Positions 44,047 through 54,559 of a stretch of DNA of 64,000 nt are shown one piece after another. Each line of letters begins with the position of its first letter. Position 1 is the stretch's first letter. The DNA is from Petunia secreta (lineage: Eukaryota; Streptophyta; Magnoliopsida; Solanales; Solanaceae). The stretch lies in NCBI GenBank assembly GCA_029990175.1, contig JARKIP010000065.1, forward strand, positions 25,398,501 through 25,462,500, read 5' to 3'. Both the position numbers and the translations under genes were made by a program. The notes below the pieces were generated by a model that saw only the letters and a list, made by a program, of their open reading frames with translations, was not told the origin of the DNA and ran no database searches.

Positions 44047-44330
44047 GGCTCACCTAGCCAAACATCAAAATGTGGCATGGGATACACATCACACCAAACA
44101 TAAAACTTGTAACTCCTATGAGATATAAGCACCCGAGCTTCCTTGCAAACCCGCACTCCATTATACTTATAAGGACGTTTCAAGTTATAGCATGGTATCC
44201 CTAGGGTCTCAACCAAAGAAGTGCTAATGCAATTGACATCGGTATCTCCAATCTGGAGCAAGTATCCTCCATTACCATTCACCTCAACAACAAACGTACT
44301 TATACCCAAGTCTCGCATAGGCACATCCAA
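43986..44330 (-). pseudogene. Protease-like block of element H, altered catalytic motif
   Basis: 115 codons aligning with the protease part of C: ISTSLVETLGIP against VVSQSLISQLKLP, then PYKYNGVRVCKEARVLIS, then CDVYPMPHFDVWLGEPW against VVPMQACHLLFGRPW. The catalytic D-S-G is replaced by G-D-T-D, so the loop glycine is lost and activity is doubtful. It overlaps the next block in another frame, so a frameshift separates them. Confidence 0.6.
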
Positions 44331-44387
44331 GAAAGAACTTGAATGTCCAAGACTAGAATCACCATCAAATTGGGTCTCCCTTATCCC

Positions 44388-45076
44388 TCATCTCCTAACA
44401 AGATTGCTAGAGTAACTTCCACTTCCCGTCACTCTTCCAACATTACAAATGTTGTTGGAAATCGAGGAAGGACCCTTGCCATGGAACCCATAAGTGCTTC
44501 TCGCCTTGGTTCCATAGCCCATAGTATTACTCCTACTACAACTATCCAATCCCCTCATGGCATTGATAGAACAATATAGCCCCTTTGTAGAAAAAGCAAA
44601 ACGATTTCTCATACCACCCTCCACATGGGAATTAGAAGCATTAGGTCGCCTAGTGTACCTAGAAGGTGCAAGCTTCTTCTTTTCTATGGAACAACCACCA
44701 CCTCCTCCCATACTAATGGAAGGAACTCTACTACTCCCTTGTACACCATTAGCGTATAATCCATGTCATCATCAATTCCCTCTATGTCACTATCAACATG
44801 TTCATATTCATCACAAGTAGAGTAAGTAGGATCAATGTACCTTGAAGCGTCACTACCTTCATATTCTTGACTAGAAGCATAAGGATCTTCACATTCGCCT
44901 TCACAAGCCCCATAGTCTTCATATTCCTTTTAATCAACGTGATGACCCGCTTCATCCTCATACAAACCTTAATTCTAGGAATCATCACAGCAATACCCAT
45001 CATCACCATCATAGGAATTATAGTCTCCATCATCTCCCCACGAACCATACCATCCACAATCATCATCCGAAGCCAT
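44388..45076 (-). pseudogene. Acidic and Gly/Ser-rich N-terminal blocks of element H
   Basis: The start ATG at 45076 (minus) opens an acidic D/Y/G-rich frame like the B ORF at 9018-9386, but stops appear within 40 codons; further homologous words follow (CEDPYASSQEY, then SDIEGIDDD). The Gly/Ser block (QGSSRVPSIS, then MGGGGGCSIEK) lies in another frame at 44388-44711. No zinc knuckle or Gag core. Confidence 0.5.
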
Positions 45077-46155
45077 AGTTGTAACAATAAAGAGTAAAGG
45101 ACCTCACAAATTCACTCCCTCAGGTTTATCACTCAAAAGATGTCACTCAATTTTCTTTCCACTCGTGTATACACTTAAGGTCATTGGCTTTTATGACTAC
45201 ACTCTATTGTTATCACCACTCTTAGCCTTTTTCCTCTCAAAGATGGCCTTATCCCCTTTATAGGAACCAAAGTGATAAGATCAACAACTAGCACGTCCAA
45301 GTATAGGTTCGGAATGGAATTTGTAAGTCACCAAAGAAACGAATAAGGACATACAAACGAACTAGGAACAAAGAGAACAAACAATGAAACTAAAAGAGAG
45401 AAGTTACAAAACTACTAAGGAGGTGACTAAACAAAGACTCGAATCAAATTGGCAAGAAACAGATTCGGATTTGGATGAAATTTTGTTTATGATTTAGAAG
45501 CTCACCATATTTGATGAAATGATTGGAGTTTTAATGATTGAAAACTTTTCGGAAGCTGTTGTGAACATTCTACCAAGAAACTGGTTTTCGAGAGAAATGT
45601 TGCTCTTTGCTATCGCGTGAACAAGGTCGTGATCGCATAGAACAAATAAAATCCACAATTAATTTTTCACTTCGCGATCGCGCTAGGGGTTGCGCGTTCG
45701 CGATGAACAAATGGAATCCCAGCACGGTCGCGCCCGGGCCTGCACGATCACGCAGCTCTGATGCAGCTGAACCAGAATCATACTTTTAACTTCAACTTTC
45801 CACTTGAATCACCTCGATTCAACTCATTTATCGATTCTCAAGGTGCCTAAAGTTGTATAATGTGTTTCCCAACAAACCCCAATGAATTTCACATCCAAAC
45901 AAACAATCAAACTCAATAATCAATGTTTTCAAGCTCAAGAACAAGGGTTTTAAAAAATGGGAACTTTGATTTTTATGTTTTCAATCCATAACACAAAAGC
46001 GTGATATGAGGGTACCAAATCAATGGGAAAACAATATAGAACAATGCCCAATAATTTTCAACGGTTGGGGAATTCGTTTCACAACATGAATCTTCAATTT
46101 TTTTCTTTTCTTCTTTTTTTGTTTTTTTTCCAAGAACAAGAACACAATTGCGGGG
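45077..46155 (-). other. Element H leader, truncated at its 5' side
   Basis: Non-coding on the minus strand. A GC-rich palindrome group sits at 45612-45760, but here the words are of the gcgatcgcg type (cgcgatcgcg, gcgttcgcgatg, gcacgatcacgc) rather than aggcggagcgcct. The A-rich tract (inverted, 46095-46135) matches that of the B leader. The LTR and primer-binding site expected beyond 46155 are absent. Confidence 0.55.
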
Positions 46156-46228
46156 AACTACGCTTGAGCATTCAAGCCACACGACGAGACTTGGGTGGAA
46201 GTAGTATCAAAACAATGGTGGTGATACT

Positions 46229-46790
46229 ATGCTTGAGCATTCAAGTTCTTTCTTGGATGCACCTCTACGATGTTTGGGTAGAAGTAGGTTCGTTGTTGAG
46301 GTAAATGGTATTGGAGGATACTTGCTCAAGATTTGTAGTACCGATGCTAACTGCATTAGCACCTCTTTAGTTGATAAGCTAGGGATACCATGCCATGCTC
46401 TAGAGCATCCTTATGAGTATAATAGAGTGCGGGTTTCCAAGCAAGCTCGGGTGCTCATATCTCATAGGAATTACTCCCTCCGGTCCATATTATTTGATGT
46501 TTTGGGTTTTTTCACGTGTATTAAGAAAATAACCTTTTTAGCATTAATTAGCAATAAAATTGACTATATTAGACCTTATTTAAGCTATTATTACTTATCA
46601 TTTTGTTTAAAGTTATTTATTAGCAAGGGGTGACATTGTAAAATTTCATCTTGATTTACGAAAAGATCAAATATTGTGAACCAAAAAAAATAGGCTAAAA
46701 CATCAAATAAAGTGGACCGGAGGGAGTGTTATGTTTGGTGGGATGTGTTTCCCATGCAACATCTTGATGTTTTGTTAGGTGAACTATGCT
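46229..46790 (+). pseudogene. Protease-like block of element B, broken by a MITE
   Basis: Reads FVVEVNGIGGYLL, then ISTSLVDKLGIPC, then VRVSKQARVLISHRNY up to the MITE at 46473, and resumes at 46728 with CYVWWDVFPMQHLDVLLGE. The catalytic position reads C-S-T-D, so the active-site D-S/T-G is gone. Just upstream (46150-46260) the words cttgagcattcaag and gacttgggt occur in a short scrambled duplication at the junction with H. Confidence 0.6.
46473..46727. mobile_element. Stowaway-like MITE
   Basis: 255 bp with terminal inverted repeats ACTCCCTCCGGTCCA / TGGACCGGAGGGAGT; the match extends to about 30 bp with two mismatches. Stowaway MITEs (Tc1/mariner-derived) have CTCCCTCCG ends and target TA; here TA precedes the left end and TG, a likely decayed TA, follows the right. 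AT-rich interior with no ORF. It splits a codon run of the protease-like block and appears to have removed a few host bases compared with H. Confidence 0.93.
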
Positions 46791-47217
46791 TTCACAACAC
46801 AACAAAGATTTAAAATATAGTGTTAAGAGGGATGTATATCTTGTGGGCATGAATCAAAAGGTTTATGAGTTTGCACCTTATGGAAAAGGGGGCAAGATAT
46901 CCGCTATTTATTCTTTGGCTAAGCAAAGGATAAAGGATCATTCAATGGTTGAAATTGAGCAATCAAAAAGTCCTACAAACACAAGAAATGGTGGCACAAG
47001 TGCAAAAAAAGAGTTGACAAGAGTCAACAAGATGAAACCGAAACCACAAGCTTCAAAGCCAAGTAGTTCACCAACAAAGAAAAAGGACACCTCAAGTAAT
47101 GAGTCTCTAAGTCCTAGATTCCTGGTTGATGTCAAGAGTCCACCTACTCCGGCTATGGGTATTCTTGAGAGTCATCCCAACTCACCGAATATGAGAGACA
47201 AAAGATTGAGAGTGTAA
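46786..47217 (+). CDS. Lys/Ser-rich block of element B
   Basis: 143 codons matching H 43427-44046: KRDVYLVGMNQKVYEF, then SPTNTRNGGTSAKKELT, KMKPKPQASKPSSSPTKKK, then VDVKSPPTPAMGILES. Strongly basic. After the stop at 47217 the next bases (agtgatgtgtgtgagttgtcacc) continue in another frame to a TAA at 47294, near the position of the TAA in element C. Confidence 0.55.
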   Translation: MLSQHNKDLKYSVKRDVYLVGMNQKVYEFAPYGKGGKISAIYSLAKQRIKDHSMVEIEQSKSPTNTRNGGTSAKKELTRVNKMKPKPQASKPSSSPTKKKDTSSNESLSPRFLVDVKSPPTPAMGILESHPNSPNMRDKRLRV

Positions 47218-47319
47218 GGGAGTGAGCAGTGACAACTCTGGAGTGGAAAAAGGGGAGGTTATGTTGAGTGATGTGTGTGAGTTGTCACCCCCCTAAGCTA
47301 TACCCGACCTTGAAAAAAA

Positions 47320-48985
47320 ATGAGGGAGAAGAAAGAGGGAAAAAGAATCATAGAGAGTGAGGGCACACCTTATTCTAACATTAACCCTTTATCTTCTTCT
47401 TCTACTTGTGTGATTACTTGTGTAGGTATTCTTGGAGGCAAACCGATGGAGCCTCAATCATTTCCCAAAGTGGAAAGGCAAGGTGAAGATGATTCCAAAT
47501 GTGAGCTACAAGGTGGAGAAGCTAGCCATGATACTTCAAGTTTATTGAGTGAGCAAGATGGCAACTCGAGTGTAAGTGTTAGTTCTTCTCTCCATGAGCA
47601 TATTACTTCCTTGTCTTGTGATAGTATTTGTGAAAACTCTATGTTAGTTGATGATTTGTATGATTACAATATTTTTGAAACTAGTGTAGAGTCGGTTGGT
47701 CAACTTGTGTTTGATTGTGAACCACTAGTTGAGAGGGTTAATAAGCCACATCATGATGTGAGCTCGGTGCTCATTGAACCTCTCTGTAATGAAGAAATTG
47801 TAGTTGACCTTGTTTGTGAACATTGTTATGAACACCACCAATTTTTGATAAAGGGGAAGATGAGTTGTTTGATCATACCCTTGTTGATATAATTGCCTAT
47901 GGTAAATCTATGTGTTATAGTGAGGATAGTAGTGGCCTTGAGGAGTCCCAAGTGGATGAATGAATAGGATTGTATTTGATGACTCTTCAAGTGTGGATGA
48001 TGACTCTAGTTTGGATGTCTCACCTTTGATGTGTAGTGGACTTGTTTTCACTAACCCTTTTTTTGAAGGGGTTTTTTAAATAGGTGGTGATGTGTATCAA
48101 ACTGGAGAAGAGTGTGGACTTGAACCTCCATGGTTTGGAAAGTTTGACTCTATAGACAACTCATTGTTTGGAACTCCAAGTGAGATGAATGGTCTTGGTA
48201 ATGATTGTGTTGGTCCATCTTCTAGTAGTCCTAATCTTGATGGTATGGGATATAATGATAAAGAACCTATTATGGAGACCTTCCTTGGGAGTTTGTCAAG
48301 TGAAGATGATTGTGTTAGAGGTTAATTTAGAGGTGAGAAGGTACCTCTTGGTGTGTGTAAGAGTACTTTTAAGAAGGGGAGTGGAGTATTTGATGTTAGT
48401 TGTCGATCGAATTATTTTGCGTACTCCATCCCATATATTGATCACACCCTAAGTGTTGAGCATGCCAAAGCCAATATGTCACCTTGTGATAGAATTGCAT
48501 TGAAGACTTGGTGTGTTGGTTATAAACTTAGAGATGATAGGTTCCTTGAATACTTGATCTTGCATGTTCGACGCCCTATTAATCTCTTTGCTTGTTATGG
48601 TTGTGAGTGCTTGTAATCGTTGAGCCAAGAACTTGTTGTATCCTTTGGAGACATAGACTTTCTCAAAGAAATTGATAGTTGGCTCTATCAAAAAAGTGTG
48701 TTTTCCACATCACTTGCACTCATTCTTGTTAAGCTTACCTACTCTTGTAGTAGGAAGTTTTGGTATGTTAGTCAAGAGATTAGCGGTCATAGGGAATTTG
48801 ATTGCTTAATCTTGCATGTTCCATGTTTTATTCATCTCTTTGCTTGTTCTTATGATGAATGGACTTTCCTCTTGAGTCAAGTACTTGTTGTTTCCTTTGG
48901 AGACTTGAGCTTTGTTATTGTTATTGATGCTTGGCTTTATCATAAGAGTGTGTTTTCCACACTTTTGGAAGTAACCTACTCTTAG
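47320..48985 (+). pseudogene. Acidic ORF of element B, first copy
   Basis: Follows the H and C acidic ORFs along its length in four open pieces: 47320-47892, 48092-48325, 48353-48616 and 48620-48985. Motifs: CEPLVERVNKPHHDVSS, GLEPPWFGKFDSIDNSLFG, FKKGSGVFDVSC, DSWLYQKSVFSTS. The last hydrophobic module (hydrophobic stretch plus D-x-W-L-Y-x-K-S-V-F-S-T) is present twice, ending near 48715 and 48970. Several stops and frameshifts. Confidence 0.6.
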
Positions 48986-49113
48986 AGTAGGAAGTTTTGT
49001 TTGTGGATGTCTTTGGTTTTAGGCTTTGGTGGTATCATCTGTGGCCTATTAGCATGTTTTGGATCTGATGGAAGCTCTATAGCTTCAATTCCCTTGACTG
49101 TGGTTGTCTTTGG

Positions 49114-50121
49114 TTGTACTTTCAAGACACTTCAAGTGCTTTGATTGATCAAGGCAGTAATGTTAGTGTAAGTATTAGTTCTAATTTCCATGAGCATGAT
49201 GACTCCATGTCTTGTGAGATTGTTAGTAATAGTGTACTAGTTGATGATTTGCATGACTACAATATGTTTGCAACTAGTATAGAGTCTAGTGGTTAGCTTG
49301 TATGTGAGCATGAATCACTAGTTGAGAGGGTTTGTAAGTCGCATCATGTTGTGAGCTCTGTGTTCAATGAACCTCTCTTTAGTGAAGAAGTTGCAGTTGA
49401 CCCTGTCTGTGAGCCTTATTATGACTGACTACCCGTACTGATAGAGGGAAAGATGAATTGTTTGATCATCCTGTTCTATCTTTGATAACATATTTTATGT
49501 TGGTGGTCTTGCGTGTCTTAGTGTGGTTGATACTTGTTCCGAGGAGTCCCTAGATGATGATGAATCTGGTTTTTATACTTCACCCTTGTTAGATAGTAAA
49601 CTTGAGATGCTTGTTGTTAATAATCCTACATTTGAGGGCATTTTCAAAGTAGGTGGTGATTTGCATCAAACTAGCGTAGAGAGTGAGTTACAACCTCCTT
49701 GGTGCCCTAATTTTTACTTTGTAGATGATCCCTTGGATGAAGTTCCTATTGTTGACTGTGATGGTACATCTTTGAGTCGTCCTGCTCTTGATTGTGTGGG
49801 TTGTGATGATGAAGAAGCCATTATTGAGGCGTTTCTTGGGAGTTTGTCTATTGAGGATGATTGTCTTAGAGGTGATTGTGATTGTTAAGAGGTATTTCTT
49901 GGTGTGACTAAGAGTGAACCTAAGAAGGGGAGTGGAGTAGTTGATGTTACTACTAGGTTGAACTATTTTACCTACTCTATTTCATTTGTTAATCATGCCT
50001 TGGATGGTAAGAATGCCAAAACTATTATGTTATACTGTAAGAATCATACGTTTGAGGTTTGGTGTGTTAGTCATGAACATGGAGGTAATAGGTCCCTTGA
50101 CTGTTTGAGATTGCATGTATT
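49114..50121 (+). pseudogene. Acidic ORF of element B, second tandem copy
   Basis: A second run of the same module order starts at DTSSALIDQG: LVDDLHDYNMFATSIESS, ESLVERVCKSHHVVSS, a long open part 49523-49888 (NNPTFEGIFKVGGDL, LQPPWCPNFYFVDD), then PKKGSGVVDVTTR at 49920. It stops abruptly at LRLHVF where the J LTR begins. So B carried two acidic modules in tandem, each with the P-x-F-E-G-x-F and K-K-G-S-G-V signatures. Internal stops present. Confidence 0.6.
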
Positions 50122-51402
50122 TGATCACGCCCAAGTATTCCCTATAAAAGGGACTAAGCGCTCGCGACAAATATAACTCGGTACTTAAAGTCTAGAGGTC
50201 GAATCCCACAGAGAACACTCGAAATCTAGTTGCTAATCTAGCAAACTTATCTAATCAATTAACTTTGAAAGTAAGAAATAAATTAATTGAAGGATTTAGA
50301 AGCCTAAGATTAATATACCCAATTCCTACTCATGTGTTAGAACAATGCATAAATGGATTCAACTTGTTTCTTCATATTGAACACTTGTTCCAAATTCACG
50401 ACTATTCACTCCCGTGTAATAATTGTAACTTTCACTAACCAATTTTCCAATTGCTTAATGAATATATGTAGGATTACAAGTATGGTTCACAATCGAGGTC
50501 AATGGTCACAAATCAGCTTTTTGGCAACCTAAGTAATGCCTTTGTTTTAGGATGAAATATTACTAAGTGTTTAACCCTAACTCATAAATCTATCCCTAGA
50601 TGCAAAAGCATAAAGGGCACAATCAATTGGGAGCTCTACCAATCAATAGCATACAAATCATAAGCACTTAGATAGGAAGGTTAACAAGTTTCATTCATTA
50701 AAGCAATAATTCATAACACATAAGTATTAGAGTTGTTAAGTCAACCCTAGAATGGGTAATTTAGCCACTCATGTTTACCACAATCATGTCAAGATAATTC
50801 ATGAATGAATAAATTACAAAAAGAAAGGAAGAATTTAAGAAAAACTCTTGTGTTCTTGAAGTCTCCAAAGCTCTAGCCTCCTTTTGTTCCTTCCCAGGTC
50901 AAAAGATGTATTTTGGGACGTGTTTTAGGTCTTTTATACCATCCCCATAGACCCACACAAGTCGGGAATCCAATATAATGTCGGATTGTGAATGTCAGGA
51001 TTTTAAGCCTACGGCCTCGTGCAGCGCATTGTGCAGTGCGGTGTGTAGGCCAATTTTTGCAGGATTTCAAAATATCACGTTCTCTGAATATCGCCCATGT
51101 TGTGTCGCACCGCGCAACTCCTAGTGCAGTGCAACAGGCTTAATTTACTACTTCTCCAATTTTTTTTTTTTTCCTCCACGCCTTGGTTCGCTCGACCCTC
51201 GGGCTTCTACTCAGACTTCAAAACACTTGTTTTCACTAATCTTTGCTACACGAACGCTTCATATAATCCACATAATTTCTACAACATGAAGCGCACAAAA
51301 TAAGAGCAATTACGTTTAAACTACCAACAAATATCACAAGTCGAAACATGAACACAAGGCGAAAGTATAGAAATTAGTGCAATATCTAGCCTCGTATCAA
51401 CA
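50122..51402 (-). repeat. Element J LTR (inverted)
   Basis: Bounded by TGATCACGCCC on the left and GTATCAACA on the right; minus strand runs TGTTGATACGAGG ... GGGCGTGATCA, 1281 bp. It interrupts the B acidic ORF. Next to it on the right the minus strand has cgaggacgagcaaatattt and AAGTGTGGGG, a phrase typical of the PPT region before plant gypsy 3' LTRs. It contains gtcgaatcccacagagaac near 50187-50207 and GC-rich words (gcagcgcattgtgcagtgcgg) at 51018-51040. No matching second LTR in the window. Confidence 0.6.
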
Positions 51403-51536
51403 CCCCACACTTAAATATTTGCTCGTCCTCGAGCAACTTATAACTTGAACTCAAGACACATCAAAACAACACACACAATGACTTGGGTTTATATAGGCAC
51501 TTAATAAGTTGCATATGCACTCATTATACTTTATTC
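51403..51536 (-). mobile_element. Element J internal end with polypurine tract
   Basis: Remnant of the 3' interior of J between its LTR and the K insertion. Minus strand: gttgctcgaggacgagcaa, then AAGTGTGGGG against the LTR start. Non-coding. Confidence 0.5.
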
Positions 51537-53458
51537 TTTCACGACCCAATTTGGGGCAGTGACCGGCGCTTAGGAGCTAGTTCCTCAAGCAAACCTTATT
51601 AAAACTCTACAAAAAATCGGGCAGACTTTTCCCTGTTTTTAGGCATATCCAAAATTTTACCTGCTTTTAAACAAACAGAAAACAAACCAACAATCAATAT
51701 CCTTACGCATTAATAATAAAAATACCACGTTTATCTCCAAATACTACGAGAACAATCTTACAGGGTTGTAGTAAGTTCATAGACACCAAATACTCGCAAG
51801 AGTAACTTATTAATAAATAATCCAACTGGTTACTCAATTGACTAAATGAATGACTAATAAATGACTAAATAGAGCGACTCTAAGAGTTTCAAAGAAGGAC
51901 AATAATAAATAAATGAATCTCTTGCGCACACGAACTAATGCGGGGCTCACCAGGATTGTCAACTCACGGCTCTAAGAATGAAAATCCTCAGCTACGGCAC
52001 CTGCTGTCTCTGGAAAAAAAAAATATAGCGAGGAGTGAGTCGCAACTCAGTGAGTAACAACGCTTATCCATAACCATTTTAAGTAGGGACAAGTCAAAAA
52101 TATGCCAGTGTATCTTATGCAGAAATATACATAAAATTTAATTGTCAGTTTCAGAATAACTAATAGAAATCAGTCCTTTGAAGTACTTCTTGTAAGCAGT
52201 AATCAATATCAAATTAGTAGTAAATTCAGTAATCACTATATTATATCAAGTATATAGGTTTGAGAGATTTCCCAGAACAAACCATGTAATAAGTATAAAT
52301 TCCTCCCTGAGGAAATCATTAACGGTAAGCGAGTTCTATCTTCCCACTAACAAGGACTGTAACGGTAATCCAGAGTATACAAGGTGCACCAGGTCTAACT
52401 TACCCATCACTAGCTGCGGAGTTCGTCAAGTTTCATCCCAAAATATATTTTTCTATACAAAGTAAAGGGCATTTCAAGTAACTATACAATATTCCAAATA
52501 GAAGTAAAACTTGTCAAATAATAGTAAAAACATATCATATAACGGTAAAATAATTCAAATACATATCTTAGTACATATCTAGTAAAAATGACTTGTCCCA
52601 CATGCAGTTTAAACATTTGGTAACTCATTTACTTCAAAATCAAGTAAAAACCATGCAGGTTATGAAAACACAAATTGCGGTAAGGTCATCACTCACAGTA
52701 CTGATGCGTGTAATTCAAGCGTATCTTCCACGAGCAAAGCGGTACCTCGTCCAGTCAATGTATAATCACATTGTATTGATCTCGTGCTAGCTTCCTTGTT
52801 TAGGAAAAATCCATAACTAATTAAGAATATCCTACCCTCAGGTTGCTTGTTTGGCTCCCGATTCGTTAAATTTAATCATTCATGGTGCTATGAGTTCATT
52901 GAATAAGTCCAAATCTTCAATTAGAATCTTCATACTACTAGTTTTCTATGTTCTTCAACCAAAACTATAACTACACAAGCACCTAAGTCCCAAATACACC
53001 TTACTGCTCATAGCATTATCAATGATACAGTCACTTTTCTTTTTTACTTTTAAAGCTCCCAACGAAGCTTTCGGCCAAGCTTTCCTTCTATAGCTTTAAC
53101 TTCACAAGGTTCCCAATTTTTATTTTCATTTTCTTAAATTCAAGTTCAATCACTCCTTGAATTGTGATACTATTTCAAATAAAGGTAAGGTCAGGTGATT
53201 ACCTAGAATCCTCCTTCGTCCTCTTGCTTCTCTGTATTCTTTCTCTTCTTTCTTTTCCTTGTATTTGAGAATTTCTTTTCTTCTTTTATGGCTGCCTGCG
53301 TTAGTCAGAAACTAAGCTTCTTAACCCGTTTGTTTCGCACGCTGAACTCTGTCAGAGTCCTATTTGGCTTTGGCTCTCTTTTTTCTTTTTTTTTTTTTTT
53401 TAAAAAATAATTTGTGAAATGACTAGTTTTCCCTTTTTATTTTAACTAGGATATTACA
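51537..53458 (-). repeat. Element K 3' LTR
   Basis: About 1.9 kb, from TTTCACGACCC (decayed TGTCACGACCC) to AGGATATTACA; minus strand start TGTAATATCC. Immediately right is the PPT, minus AAGGGGGAGAGAA. Confidence 0.8.
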
Positions 53459-53471
53459 TTCTCTCCCCCTT
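53459..53471 (-). promoter_or_regulatory. Element K polypurine tract
   Basis: Plus strand TTCTCTCCCCCTT, that is AAGGGGGAGAGAA on the coding strand, abutting the LTR. Confidence 0.85.
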
Positions 53472-53489
53472 AAGAAATTCGGTCTCCGA

Positions 53490-54538
53490 ATTTAAACTAA
53501 GAGCATACTTGTAGGGTAAAATAAGTGAGGATACTTGGTTTGCATATCATCTTCCATTTCCCAAGTAGCTTCCTTTGTAGTATGGTTTTTCCACAAAAAT
53601 TTCACGAACACAATTTCTTTTCTCCGTAACTTTCTTAATTGACTCTCAACTATGGTTATTGGTTCTTCCTCATAAGCTGTATAGTCGATGCCTCAAGCAC
53701 ATGAGACGCGTCTAGTTCATACTTTCGCAGCATAGACACGTGAAACACATGATGAGTAAAAGATAACTCTGGAGGAAGAGCCAAACTGTAAGCAACGGCT
53801 CCAACTCGTTCCAGTATCTCACAGGGTCCTATGAATCTTGGGCTCAACTTCCCTCTTTTCCTGAAACGCGTCACGCCTTTTATCAGGGAATCTCATAAGA
53901 ACACACGATCCTCAACTGCAAACTCCAAGTCCCTTTTTTCTTTTATCTGCATAAGACTTTTGCCTGTTTTGAGCTGTGAGCAATCTCTGCCTAATCAACC
54001 GAACCTTATCAATAGCCTCTTGTATCAGGTCTGGTCCTAATACCTTAACTTTACCGGCTTCAAACCATCCAATTGGAGAACGACAACGCCTACCATATAA
54101 AGCCTCATATGGAGCCATCTGAATGTTTGCCTGATAGCTGTTGTTATAAGCAAACTCAGCTAAAGGCATGTAAGCATCCCAACTACCTCCAAAATCAATA
54201 ATGCAAGCTCCCAACATGTCCTCCAGCATTTGTATAGTACTTTCAGACTGACCGTCAGTCTGCAGATGGAATGCGGTGCTAAGGTCTACTCTAGTACCAA
54301 ATTCTCTTTGAAAGGACTTCCAAAAGTGGGAAGTGAACTGTGATCCTCTGTCAGAGATAATAGACAGTGGAACTCCATGGAGGCGGACAATTTCATTCTT
54401 GTATAACTGTGCATATCTCACACCACTGTAAGTAGTTTTAACCGACAAAAAGTGTGCTGACTTTGTAAGCCAATCAACAGTCACCCATACTGAATCATAA
54501 CCTTTAAGTGTACGAGGTAGCCCAATCACAAAATCCAT
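53490..54538 (-). pseudogene. Integrase with chromodomain-like tail, element K
   Basis: Integrase core open for 208 codons (53912-54538): MDFVIGLPR at the first Asp, SIISDRGSQFTSHFW with the second Asp, QTDGQSESTIQ with the Glu, then MAPYEALYGRRCRSPIGWFE, a Tekay/Del signature. 53656-53874 carries the C-terminal GPCEILERVGAVAYSLALP segment, and 53500-53690, in another frame, shows chromodomain-like words (RKLRRKEIVFVKFLWKNH, TKEATWEME). Frame breaks near 53900 and 53660 make it inactive as it stands. Confidence 0.8.
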
Positions 54539-54559
54539 GGTAACTTTTTCCCACTTCCA

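Larger units (their letters stand above)
9606..46155 (-). mobile_element. Element H: acidic-ORF retrotransposon, inserted in B
   Basis: Reads right to left: leader (46155-45077), acidic N-terminal block, Gly/Ser block, protease-like block, Lys-rich block, acidic ORF, PPT (26393-26405, inverted) and 3' LTR (26392-26227 plus 10041-9606). Three later insertions interrupt it: C at 36990, I at 27507 and G inside its LTR at 10041. No pol motifs occur in H itself. The 5' LTR and primer-binding site are missing at the right end, a truncation or deletion that also removed part of B. Confidence 0.6.
7314..50121 (+). mobile_element. Element B: acidic-ORF retrotransposon, split by H
   Basis: The left part (7314-9605) has an LTR, degenerate primer-binding site, leader and the first two coding blocks. 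The right part (46156-50121) resumes the same gene order on the same strand: protease-like, Lys-rich, acidic modules. H and everything nested in it lie between. The join is an inference: both parts match consecutive segments of paralogue H, but H has lost its right end, so no target duplication can be checked, and about 60 codons of B are missing at the junction. The right part is cut at 50122 by another insertion. Confidence 0.55.
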
